Source: Ehretia macrophylla (Eukaryota > Streptophyta > Magnoliopsida > Boraginales > Ehretiaceae). From it: a stretch of 64,000 nucleotides of DNA. The notes under the pieces are model-generated. The model did not search any database and was not told where the DNA came from. It saw nothing but the letters and a program-made list of their open reading frames with translations. Both the position numbers and the translations under genes were made by a program. Below are positions 44,529 through 55,397 of this stretch, piece by piece. Position 1 is the first letter of the stretch. Every line of letters begins with the position of its first letter. The DNA lies in NCBI GenBank assembly GCA_037974665.1, contig CM075770.1, positions 94,918,850 through 94,982,849 on the forward strand. The letters are read 5' to 3'.

Positions 44529-47500
44529 TTAGACAAAATACCGCTTCAGGTGTTCGGAGTGCCATGCATTCTTCAATAGTTTCATGTTCTTGTCGCGGAG
44601 GTAGAAGGTCCCGGGTCGGACTTCTTTCACGACTTCATACGGTCCCTCCCAGGTCGGGGAGAGCTTGTTACCCGAGCGCGGCAAAAAGATGGCCTTTCTG
44701 AGTACGAGGTCGCCAACCTTAATAGGCTTAGGCTTGACCTGTTTGGCAAAGGCTCTTTGCATGGCAGCTTTGCTGGCTAGCATTCTGATTTGAGCTTTAG
44801 CTCGGAGCTCCTTAACGAGGTCGAGCTCTTCACGGATCCGTGGTCTGTTTATTTCTGGATCATGGTAGAAGGTTCTACTGGTCGGAGACCTTATCTCCAC
44901 TGGCAGCACTGCTTGAGTACCGAAGGTCAGCTCGAAGGGCGATTCTCCCTTTACCGAGCTGGTGGTGGTCCGCTGAGCCCACAATACCTCGGGAAGAATC
45001 GATGCCCACTGGCCCTCTGCTTTTTCCAGCTTGGTTTTCAGGCTCTGCAAAATGATTTGGTTAGTCCTTTCAACTTGGCCATTACTTTGAGGATGAGTAA
45101 TAGATGAGAATCTAAGGTCGATCCCAATCTCAGCACATTTGCCTCGAAAGTATGCACTGTCGAATTGCTTGTCGTGGTCAGTAATGATGACCTTTGGCAC
45201 CCTGAATCGGCAAATGATGTTTTTCCACACAAAATCCCAAGCTGCCTTTTCTATTATTCTCGCAACACCTTCAGCCTCAGGCCATTTGGTGAAGTAGTTT
45301 ACTGCTACGAATACGTACTTTTTTTGGCCAACACTGGTTGGCAATGGGCCGATGATATCTAGACGCCACTGATAGAATGGCCAAGGGCTTATCATCACTG
45401 TGAGGTCTACCGCTGGCTTCTTCTGTACATTGGCGAACCTTTGGCAGATGTCGCACTTTTTTACATACTCTTTGGCATCTTGTTCTAAGGTTGGCCAGAA
45501 ATAGCCTTGCCTCAATGCCTTTCGAGCCAGAGATTTGCCTCCCAAGTGGTTTCCACATACCCCTTCATGGATCTCACGGAGTACATAGTTTCCCTTCTCA
45601 GGTCCAACACATTTCAAGAGAGGCCAAGTGTAGGCTCTCTTGTAGAGTTGCCCAGCAATTACGACAAACCTTAAGGCCTGTTTCATGAGTTTTTGAGCAG
45701 CTTTTTCATCTTCTGGGGTCATACCCTCTTCCAGGTAGTCCACGATTGGTTTGGTCCAATCTGGGCTTAAATTGAGCTCGGCTACGGCTTGCACCCCCAA
45801 CTGAATACTCGGTTCGGATACTTCTTCCACATGGACCAAGGCAAGTCGGTTCTCACCCAAGGCCAACCTGGACAGGGCGTCAGCTTTCATATTCTCCTCC
45901 CTCGGAATTTGCTGTATCGTGAACCTTTTAAGCCCTGAGGTCAAATCCTTGACTCTATTGAGGTAGGCTAGCATAGTATTGTCCTTTGCTTCGAACTCTC
46001 CCGATATCTAACTAGAAACCAATTGAGAGTCGGTGCTCAGGTCGACTGTCCGTGTCCCGAACTGAGCTACAATTTTCAATCTCGCAATCACTGCTTCGTA
46101 CTCCGCTTCATTGTTAGACGCCGGAAAGGTGAACTTGAGGGAGTGTTAGTGTTCATGCCGGGTTGGGTCAAGGATGACCACCCCAGCCCCGCTTCCAGAC
46201 TTCCCTGAGGCCCCGTCCACATAGACCTTCCACACATCTTCCAGGTCATGCTCGGATAGGCCGGTGCATTCCACCACGAAGACCGCGATGGCTTGGGCTT
46301 TGATGGTTGTTCTGGGCTGGTAGGTGATGTCAAATTGACTCAGCTCAACTGCCCATTTCAGCAGCCTGCCTGATGCCTTCGGCTTGTGCATGATGGACTT
46401 GAGTGGGGCATCCATCATGACCTTAATTGGGTGAGTATCAAAGTATGGCTTTAGCTTCCTTGCTGTCGTGATGAGTGCGAGGGCGAGTTTTTCCAAGGAG
46501 GAGTACCTCACTTCGGCCCCTTGCAGGGTTTTGCTGACATAATAGACCGATTTCTGTTCCTTCCCTTCTTCTCGGACTAGTGTCGCTGCCACTGCTGTCC
46601 CCGAGCATGCTAGGTATAGTACCAGTTCCTCCCCCACCTCTGGTCGGGATAGTAGGGGTGGCGAAACTAGATACCTTTTCAGCTCTTGGAAGGCGTTCTG
46701 GCATTCGATAGTCCATTCAAAGTTCTTAGGATTCCTCAATATTTTGAATAGGGGAGCAGACTTGTCAACCGACCTAGACATGAATCTGCTGAGTGTCGCA
46801 ACTTTGCCTGCCAACACTTGGACGTCTTTCACGCAGGTCGGCGGCGCTAGGTCAAGTATCGCCTGAACCTTCTCCGGGTTGGCTTCTATTCCACGGGCTG
46901 TGACCATGAAGCCCAGAAACTTTCCTACCTTGACGCCGAATGCGTACTTTTTCGGGTTCAGCTTTATCCCAAAGTGCTCCATTACAGCGAAGGCTTCATC
47001 CAGGTCGGCTTCATGGTCTTCTGCCCTTCTGCTCTTGACTAGCATGTCATCCATATAGATCTCCATATTTCGGCCAATCTGATTTTTGAAAACCTTGTTT
47101 ACCATCCGAGTGTAGGTAGCTCCAGCATTCTTGAGGGCAAAGGGCATGACCTCATAGTAGTAGAGACCTTTATCGGTGGTGAAGGCAGTCTTCTCTTTAT
47201 CTCCGGGAGCCATCTTGATTTGGTCGTAGCCTTTGAAGGCATACACGAAAGAGAGTAGCTCGAACCCGGAAGTGGCATCCACTATTTGATCGATCTGAGA
47301 TAGGGGAAAGCAGTCCTTAGGGCAGGCTTTATAGAGGTCGGTAAAGTCAATACACAATTTCCATCCTCCTGAGGACTTGGTTACCAGCACCACGTTAGAT
47401 AACCAGGTTGGGTACTGGATTTCCTTTATGTGGCCGGCGTCTACCAATTTGTCTACCTCTTCTTCTATGATTTGTTGCTTATCATAATAGAAGTGCCTGC

Positions 47501-49817
47501 GCTTCTGCTTCACCGGATAGTGATTCGGGTCGGCATTCAGGTGATGCTCAATCACTCTCGGGTCAATACCTGTCATGTCAGAGGCAGACCATGCAAATAT
47601 GTGTTTATTTTTTAGGAAAAATTGGCTTATACCTTTTTTGAGGTCGGCAGAGAGTTCACTTTCGATTTTTACTCTCTTTGTTTCATCAGAGAGTTCCACC
47701 TCCTGAAGGTCTTCAGCCGGGCTGCCTCTCTTAGCATCCCTCTTCTCCACGAGCAAATCTGGTCCCCAGCCAACTTGATATTTGGGTCGGAGGGAGTTTT
47801 CATAACACTCCCGGGCTGAGAGCTGGGCTCCACGAATGGTGGTTGTGCTGGTCGGGGTCGGGAATTTTAGGGCCTGGTGGTAAGTTGAAGGGACCACCCT
47901 AAAATAGTTGAGGGCCACCCGACCTAAGATCCCATTGTAAGTGGAGTTGCAATCCATCACAATGAAGTTGGCTTGCATCGAAACCCACTTATCTCCGTCT
48001 TCTAGTTTCAGCGGAAGGTTAATGACCCCTTCAGCTCGGTGGGCTTGCCTGGTGAAACCAGCTAAAGTGTCCCTCAATGGCCTGAGTCGGCTCTTGTCCA
48101 ACCCCATTTGCTCAAAAGCGCTGAGGAATAAGACTTCCGCCAAGCTCCCGGTGTCTACCATCAGCCTCTTCACGGTGAAGTTGGCTATTTCAGCGCTGAT
48201 CACCAGTGGGTCATCATGGGGCAATATTACCCCCTCCAAGTCTTCTGAGGAAAAGGTGAGCTCCTCCACCCTTGGGGTGGGGCCCCGCACCGGTCCATAC
48301 TCCCTCCCAACCCGAACATAACCCTTCCTGCCTGCCGAGGTCTCCCCTCCCGATGCCAATCCTCCTGCAATGGTCTCAATCACAGCCAAACGTCCGCCCC
48401 CAGCCTGGCGCCTGGGCGGACTCCTCTCTCTATCTCTTTGATCATGATTCCGGGTCGGCTGCGGGTCCACGTACCTTCGGAGGTGACCTCGGGCTATCAG
48501 TGCCTCGATCTCCTATTTCAAGTCTTTGCACTCTTTGGTGGTATGGCCGTAGTCCATATGGTAGCGGCAATACTTGGTTCTATTGCGCTTCTCGGGTCGG
48601 CCTTTCATCCTTAGAGCTGGAGGCAAGTGGTTCTGGTGCTGGATCTCCATCAGGATCTGCTCCCTTGTACTGTTAAGGGGAGTGAACATAGTGAACCGGG
48701 GGTTCTGCTTTGGCTGTTGGGGCTACTTGCCTCGGTCGTTTTGGACTTTACCCCCAGGTTGGGCTCGGGAGGTCTCTCCCTTCCTGCTAGCTTTTTTCTC
48801 CTTGTCATCATCCCTCTTTGCCTGATGGATTTCTTTCGAGTATATGTACCCTTCTGCTCGTACCATCAGCTCGGATACAGTATCCATGGGGTCGATTGCC
48901 AATGAGGATGTAAGAGGGCCCGACCTGAGCCCACTCTGGTAAGCCATCAACGCCATGGAGTCCTCTAGGTTGGGGATTCAGAGGGACTCTTCATTGAATC
49001 TGGCTGTGTAAGCCCTCAAACTTTCCCCTTTATATTGCTTCACCAGCAGCAATGTAGAAGTGTGGCGGGTGGCGCGCCGGCTCCCCGCGAAGCGGGACAG
49101 GAAAGCCTCAGCCAGCTGATGAAAACTTGCAATTGAACAGGGATAAAGTTTCTGGAACCAATCCAAGGCATTGCCAACCAGGGTGGTCGGGAATGTCTTT
49201 GTCTTCATAAGGTCGGACATGTCATGCAGAATCATGTGGTGATCAAAGTTGAGCAGGTGGCTGGCTGGGTCTCCATCTCCATTATAGACGGCTAGGTTAG
49301 GTATTCGGTTGCCGGTGGGTAGTGGCGTGGCTAGTACCTCCGGTGAGAGTGGGCTTACGCCGAGCTGGTTGATGACCTTGGTTATGGCGGTCGTGGTCTT
49401 GACCTGCTCGGGGTCGGCTTGAGCCGCCCTTTGACCTCTCAACTCGCCGGGTCTCGCCACCGGCTCTAGGAAGCCCTCTTCGTCCTGCGTCCGCTTTGGC
49501 CTTGGGTCTGGGATGCGAAACTGTGGACGCGAGGGCCGCGGCGTAGCTTCGTGCAGAGCCAAGGAGCCCTCAGCTAGCCGGGCTACCTACTCCTTAAGTT
49601 CTTCAAACATCCTCAGCATCATCCTTATCTCCGGTGACAGGCTGGAGTTGAGGTCTCCATCCGCCGTGGGGTTGGTTTGAGTGGCTAAGTATATACGTTG
49701 GCTCGTCCTAACGTCAGCTGGGATTAGGTTTTGGGTAGGCACCTGCGTGGTTTTGAGGTCCCCATCCGAGTTAGGCGAATCCTTTACCGGTGTGTTGTGG
49801 CTTCTCGTTTGTACCAT
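44529..49817 (-). pseudogene. Tat gag-pol polyprotein: one frame with six in-frame stops
   Basis: ATG at 49815-49817 (MVQTRS). One continuous frame of 1763 codons carries gag (DWFQKLYP, ESLRAYTARFNEES), a CxxC-type motif region (TKYCRYH), protease (MVDTGSLAEVLF), RT (YMDD at 47043-47057), a first RNase H whose leading Asp is absent (LYLACSG), and an archaeal-type RNase H (VYVDGASG, NNEAEYEAVI, IRTDSQLV). Integrase follows with H-H-C-C (IHEGVCGNHL, CDICQRF) and D, D, E in RLDIIGP, ITDHDKQF and NGQVER. Stops: TAG 49587, TGA 48978, TAG 48723, TAG 48513, TAA 46146, TAG 46008. No frameshift was found. It ends HSEHLKRYFV just before the spacer. Confidence 0.93.
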
Positions 49818-49884
49818 AATGGTTTCTCAATGAGTGGTGAAAGAGAGTGATAGAAAGAACTCGTTCACACAAACGGTGTCAAAC

Positions 49885-50361
49885 TGTCGAGGTCGGATTC
49901 CACGCAGTTGAGTTGGCCAGCTACGCTTGCCAAGCTGAACTTTCAGGTTGGCCTCCGAGTTGAACTTTTCAGGTCGGCTACCTGACCTACACAAGGAAAA
50001 GGAAGGAAAAGGCAGGGTGATGACCCGGATTTTCCCCTCGGGCGTGCGAATGATTAGTATGTCTGAGCTGGCAAGGTAGCTGAGAACATTTAATGATGAG
50101 TTACCTCTAAAATGAAGGGGGTGGAGCTCTATTTATACTAAATTCAGGTCTGACAGCATTTAATGCGGTGCAGCTTTATGTCCCATCAATGCTTTATATC
50201 CCATCGGAACAGCTGGCACTGAGGTCGGGGTTTTCCTGGGTCGGGGTGAGGTCGGATCAGTATTCAAGTTGGGCATTTAGCTGAATATGCTGGGCTTGGC
50301 TCGGATTAGTCCGTCTCAGCTCGGTGTGGGTAACTCACCTCAGCTCGGGGACCCCTCGTCA
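49885..50361 (-). repeat. 5' LTR of the Tat element
   Basis: 477 bp, same ends as the 3' LTR. A TATAAATAG on minus near 50132-50140 is the likely promoter. On minus the sequence following the LTR is GTTTGACACCGTTTGTG, which I could not match to a common PBS. Confidence 0.94.
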
Positions 50362-50366
50362 GTCAT

Positions 50367-50697
50367 ATTTGAATTGAGTTGTTGGACATAGGGCCACACG
50401 ACATGCTTTTGGTTTGGTTTGGGTTTATGCTCGAATCAAGTTGTGAAGACCAACATTAGAAAAGTTAATGACTGATAGTTTGTTAACAACACACAATGAC
50501 TGAAGAATATTTTCAAATAATTTGAGTATATATATACTTGTGATATAGTAGAAGTGACTAAGGACCATGAGAGAAGGACAGCAGCATATGTGTAGGTAGA
50601 ATATGAGTAAGAATTGAATGCATGAAATATTCTTTACATTTGTGGGTATCCAGGTTACTTTAAAATGAGATCTTTTGTCCAGATTACACTTGTAAAG
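50367..50697. other. Spacer between two Ty3 elements
   Basis: 331 bp, AT-rich, no ORF or repeat recognised. Confidence 0.5.
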
Positions 50698-51527
50698 TGT
50701 TGACGTTAAAATTGGGCTTGGACCCATGGTTCAACAACAATGGGTCACTTGATTCGATCGACGCGTGGTTATTGGGCCAAGGCCCATATACAGTGCTATA
50801 AGTTATGGCCTACTCCCAAGTTAGGTCTGATAGAGGCCCAAGGCCATTGCTAAGCCCGCGTAGCAGTACCATTCTACGTGAACTACTGAAGACGAACTCG
50901 AGTACAACTCGAACTCTATCGGATATCTCCGGATAGACGATCAAGGAGACATTCCAATTGATTAGACTACTAGTAGTGAACGACGATTGACAAATTTGAG
51001 ATAAAGATCAACCCTATCCTACAGGATAAGTGATTACTCGATTGAAGTAGTCCATTTGAGATATAAGTCCTAAGGGATAAACGACCCTAGACTTATCACA
51101 ATTGCCCAGCCTACGAGAAGCGAATGACCACCAAAGGACTTGGGATAGAGACTACTCTATCCTACGCAATAAGCAATTACGTAGTCTACTAAGAATACAA
51201 GTCCTAAGAGTCTGTGACTCTTGGCCTACCCACGCCTACACAAGGAGAGGGCATTGAATACTAGCCGTACTAGGATTACTTCCCCTCTCCCTTCTATATC
51301 TCCACGGCCTACACTCCCTATATCGACGCTGATACTACGATAGTTTCAGCCTTTCCACTATTATTTTCCTCGTTTTCTTATCATTTCCGATAATCTACTG
51401 ACTTGAGCGTCGGAGTGTCTTCGACCAGCACCACACCAATGTCCCAAGACTTATACTACTTTTCGCCTTCTGTCCTTGTAGGTTGCTAGTGGCCCGAAAT
51501 TTATGATTTTGGATTTTGATGTCTACA
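50698..51527 (+). repeat. 5' LTR of the second Tat-like element
   Basis: Begins TGTTGACGTTAAAATTGG and ends GATGTCTACA, about 830 bp. Three bases after its end stands a TGGCGCC-type primer site, and gag starts 85 bp on. The 3' partner is outside the window, so the left boundary rests on TG and context only. Confidence 0.6.
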
Positions 51528-51530
51528 ATT

Positions 51531-51548
51531 TGGCGCCTATCGTGGGGC
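51531..51548 (+). other. Primer binding site, TGGCGCC type
   Basis: TGGCGCCTATCGTGGGG follows the LTR. TGGCGCC sites with a downstream GGGG are usual in Tat/Athila-type elements, in contrast to the TGGTATCAGAGC sites elsewhere in this window. Confidence 0.7.
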
Positions 51549-51615
51549 CTTAACAACTTAGTAACCTGATCAGAAGGCTTCAAACCCTCGATTACTCATA
51601 CTTACAATAAAAGCC

Positions 51616-52830
51616 ATGGCCGAAACTAGTACTCAGAACGATCTCCAAGCCTAGATGCGGGCCCTGATAGCTGAGATAAACTCATGCAAAGATAAGTTGA
51701 AGGAACTTGAGGTGAAAAACGCCGCGATCTATCGAGAGAACCTCGAGTTAGAAGAGAAGAACTAGATGCTCTCGGCAACAATCGCCACGCCACCCAGCCG
51801 CGGAAAGTCAGTCGCCCATAACCGAGTGGTAGATCCCATGTAATCCCTTGGATATACACCTCAATAGATACTCGGGAGTAGAGTCTACCTCCAAACTACC
51901 ATCGCCATTGAGCGACAACAGACTTAATCAACAGATGGGAGAAGACCGAACTAAGATATCTTTCGCCGATTCCAAGATATTGAGTCCCTCATCCAAAGGA
52001 TCCCTGGTGTACCTTACCCCATCAAGAAGAGTGCGGCAAACAGTTTTGCCGACTCTCCGTTTATTGACACCATCACCATGGTAAAGATACTGGCTAAGTT
52101 TAGCTTTCCAAACATGAGGCCCTACGATGAGACTACCGATCCCGATGACCACATAATGCAGTACAAGCAGAGAATATTTACTATAGCCGTCCCGCGAGAT
52201 TCGAGGGAAGCCAGCATGTGCAAGGGCTTCGACTCTAACTTGGTAGGACCCGCCATGCAATGGTACACGAGCCTGCCGAACAACTGTATCGCCTCATTCG
52301 CCCAATTGACAAACATATTCGTGGAGCAATTCGCGAGCAGTAAAAAGTTAGAAAAATAGTCAGACAATCTCTACTTGATCATGGAAATGAGCGGAGAACC
52401 CCTACGGGACTACATCGGAAGATTCAACAAGGAATGGGTGTTCATCCCACATTGTGACATGGCTACAGCTATCTTTGCCTTCTGCAAGGGTCTGCTTCGC
52501 GAGTCGGACTTGTATAAAGAGTTAACCAAGTACCCATGCAAGACCATGAAAGATGTCCTCGCCAAGGCGTGGGCCCAGATCAAGTAGGAAGAAGATAGAG
52601 CCAACTACCGTCCCCCCTCGCCGTGCTACAGTAGACGAGACCACAGACGAGCTATGACATCTGATCGATATCATAGAAGACATGAACCCTACCCTATAGA
52701 TAAGTGGAAAAATCATTATTCACGAGATGATGGACAACCACTCGAACTAGAACAAACCCGTAGAGAGAGACGATGGCCCAAGGAAAGGAAAACATGCGAC
52801 TCAAGATACCACTCAACTAGGGTCACCACA
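51616..52830 (+). pseudogene. gag of the second Tat-like element, multiple stops
   Basis: ATG at 51616 (MAETSTQ). An N-terminal coiled coil (KLKELEVKN, RENLELEEKN) and a retrotransposon gag core follow: DDHIMQYKQRIF, AMQWYTSLPN.CIASF, FVEQFASSKK and LRDYIGRFNKE. At least seven in-frame stops are present (for example in the first 130 codons, after KKLEK at 52357 and after AWAQIK at 52585). The Arg/Tyr-rich tail after 52600 matches the usual basic end of Tat gag. Confidence 0.85.
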
Positions 52831-53452
52831 ATATGAGCACACCGTCAATGCTATCACTGGCAGATCACGGGTTAATGGGACTGCACAATCGATAGCGAAG
52901 GTACGTACCGGTCGCATGTTCAAGTCTGACTTTAAACCCCAACAACTCAAGGAGTCCGAACAAGATCAAGTCATCATATTCCCTATCCATGGAAAGACTT
53001 ATTTCGATGGTCCTCACCATGATGCCCTGGTCATCGAGTTGATGGTAGCCAACCGATTGGTCAGGTAAATACTCGTCGACAATGGTAGTGCAACCAATAT
53101 ACTCATGCTACATACCTTGAGAGAAATGGGAATTGATGAATCCCGCATCACGAGCTCTACAACCATACTAGTAGGGTTTAACAGCGAGTGCATCGGAGAG
53201 ATTATTCTTCCCGTCGATGCACAAAGCGTGAACCTCTTCACTCAGTTCTCGATGATAAATTGTCCATCACCCTACAACATCATTTTGGGAAGATTGTGGA
53301 TCCATGATATGAAAGCTGTTTCCTCCTCCTACCACCAAGTTATCAAGTTCCTTACCAAATGGGGGATCAATGAAATAAGAGCACAACATAGAACCTCTCA
53401 AAGACAACCAAGCTATGATGTCATATACCAATTGGAGCAAGCTACCTTATGA
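52831..53452 (+). pseudogene. Aspartic protease of the second Tat-like element
   Basis: Frame two positions from gag. VNAITGRSRVNGTAQS and IIFPIHGKTYFDGPHHDALVI lead into ILVDNGSATNIL, the protease active site with DNG in place of DTG. ILVGFNSECIGEIILP and PYNIILGRLWIHDMKAV, typical of retroviral-type proteases in Tat elements, follow. A TAA interrupts it just before the active site (about 53066) and TGA ends it at 53450. RT should follow but does not. Confidence 0.85.
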
Positions 53453-54044
53453 TGTCATAAGCACATGTCTGTCGCAGTAGTCAAAGTACCGTCCGTCCCA
53501 ACAAACTCTACTTTTACTATTAGCGACCTTTAGTTAGTTGCCCCTATAAGGGGCCATTAGTCTCAAGTTAGTCTCTCATCCAAGGGGCTTATAGAGTTAG
53601 TCTCTGTTGGTGACACGTCCAAGAGCCAATCACTGTAATTAGTTTCTCAAAATAAAAAGGCAACATGTTTCGGCCCACTCATTGTATAATTTGTCTAGTT
53701 AAGACTCCAAGATCTGAAGGTGTGTTTCAAGCCAACTAGCGAAATACGAGCGAGTATACCCATTGTTTGAGCTACACGATATGATCCCGCTTACGAACAC
53801 AAACTCAAATAGTCCTCTAAACTTATTTTGCGAAAAGAGACTTACGGAGCCCATAATCTACTACCTAAGCGTCGGGAAAAAAAGGAAAAACTATTAAAGG
53901 TCCTAAAGGGACCAAATTACACAGTAATAGTCTATGGCGACCAAATAGACGTCTTAAGTGGATCAGTCTACTAAAGGCAACAGTCCATCACGTATGAACA
54001 AAAGTCCTAAATAGACTAGTGTACGTAGTCTATTACGACTACAT
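53453..54044 (+). repeat. Degenerate start of the tandem array
   Basis: No coding. From about 53880, strings such as AGGTCCTAAAGGGACCAAA and GGCGACCAAATAG appear, diverged forms of the downstream unit. The part before 53880 holds nothing I can name. Confidence 0.4.
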
Positions 54045-54290
54045 CAAATTCCCAAGCGTACCCAACTACTTTGGTAGAAGCCCCAGCGGCCGAACTACCA
54101 ATTCAAAGTCCCAAGCGGACCAAACTATTATGGTAGAAGCCCCAGTGGCCGAACTACCTATTCAAAGTCCCAAGCAGACCAAACTACTTTGGTAGAAGCC
54201 GCAGCTGCCGAACTACCAATTCAAAGTCCCAAGCGGATCAAACTACTTTGGTAGAAACCACAACGGCTGAACTGCCAATTCAAAGTCCCG
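54045..54290 (+). repeat. 59-bp tandem array, subfamily A (about four units)
   Basis: CAAAGTCCC marks unit starts at 54104, 54163, 54222 and 54281, exactly 59 bp apart. Each unit contains AGTCCCAAGCGGACC and a CTACTTTGGTAG inverted repeat. It aligns base for base in register with subfamily B, although much of the sequence differs. Confidence 0.85.
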
Positions 54291-54482
54291 CAAAACTAAC
54301 CTATGGTCCCACACGACCACTCGAAGTCCCATGTGGACCAACCTACAATTACGATCCCATATGACCACTTAAAATCCTAAGAGGACCAAGTAGTCGTCCT
54401 TTGCGACTTTATAAGAGTCCTAGATAGAAGTCGTACCCGACTTCTATGGTAGGAGTTCGTGGCGACCAAACTACCTTCCAAG
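54291..54482 (+). repeat. Transition zone of the array
   Basis: Diverged units with GTCCYAWGNGGACCAA strings and irregular spacing between subfamilies A and B. Confidence 0.5.
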
Positions 54483-55397
54483 TTAGACGCCAAAAGAGTG
54501 CAACCTACTATGGTAGGGTCCGAAGTGACCCATCTACCAAATAAGACGCCTAAAGGGTGCAACCTACTATGGTAGGGTCCGAAGTAACCCATCTATCAAC
54601 TAAGACGCCTAAAGTGCGCAACCTACTATAGTAAGGTCTGAAGTGACCCATCTACCAACTAAGACGCCTAAAGGGCGCAACCTACTAAAGTAGGGTCCAA
54701 AGTAACCCATCTACCAACTAAGACGCCTAAAGAGATGTCAAAAAGGCGCAACCTACTATGGTAGGGTCCGAAGTGACCCATCTACCAAATAAGACACCTA
54801 AAAGGCGCAACCTACTATAGTAGGGTCCAAAGTGACCTATCTACCAAATAAGACGCCTAAAATGTGCAACCTATTATGGTAGCGTCCGAAGTGACTCATC
54901 TACCAACTAAGACGCCAAAAAGGTACAACCTACTATGGTAGGGTCCGAAGTGACCCATCTACCAAATAAGATGCCTAAAGGGAACAACCTACTATGGTAG
55001 GGTCCGAAGTAACCCATCTACCAACTAAGACACCATAAAGGCATAACTTACTATGGTAGGGTCCGAAGTGACCAATCTACCAACTAAGACACCAAAGAGG
55101 CGCAACCTACTATTGTAGGGTCCGAAATAACCCATCTACCAAATAAGATGCCTAAAGGGAGCAACCTACTATGGTAGGGTCTGAAGTGACCTATCTATCA
55201 ACTAAGATATCTAAAGGGCGCAACCTACTATGGTAGGGTCCGAAGTAAGCCGTCTACCAAATAAGACGCCTAAAGGGTGCAACCTACTATGGTAGGGTCC
55301 GAAGTGACCCATCTGCCAACTAAGATGTCTAAAGGGCACAACTTATTATGGTAGGGTCCAAGTGACGCATCTATCAACTAAGACGCCTAAAGGGTGT
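54483..55397 (+). repeat. 59-bp tandem array, subfamily B (15 units and a partial)
   Basis: Unit starts are at 54483, 54542, 54601, 54660, 54719, 54790, 54849, 54908, 54967, 55026, 55085, 55144, 55203, 55262, 55321 and 55379. The period is 59 bp except one 71-bp unit (extra 12 bp) and one of 58. Each has AAGACGCCTAAAGG, then CAACCTACTATGGTAGGGTCC (an inverted repeat CCTAC/GTAGG with a 4-base loop), then GACCCATCTACCAA. By eye, units are about 85-95 percent alike. The last unit is cut at 55397 by the LARD. Confidence 0.93.

Larger units (their letters stand above)
40710..50366 (-). mobile_element. Tat-lineage Ty3/gypsy retrotransposon with antisense gene
   Basis: The element is 40715-50361 (9647 bp) with a perfect target duplication GTCAT (40710-40714, 50362-50366). 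Two 477-bp LTRs differ at about 25 sites (about 95 percent). Gag-pol is on minus (49817-44529) in the Ty3 order protease, RT, RNase H, integrase, with an additional archaeal-type RNase H before integrase, the hallmark of the Tat lineage. Between pol and the 3' LTR lies a 3.3-kb region carrying an oppositely oriented gene with its own promoter. The PBS region does not match the common Met site. It is much richer in GC than its surroundings. Confidence 0.95.

Noticed and set aside
54483-55397. CRISPR-like regular repeat spacing
   Set aside because: Units are contiguous tandem repeats with no unique spacers, in a plant retrotransposon setting.
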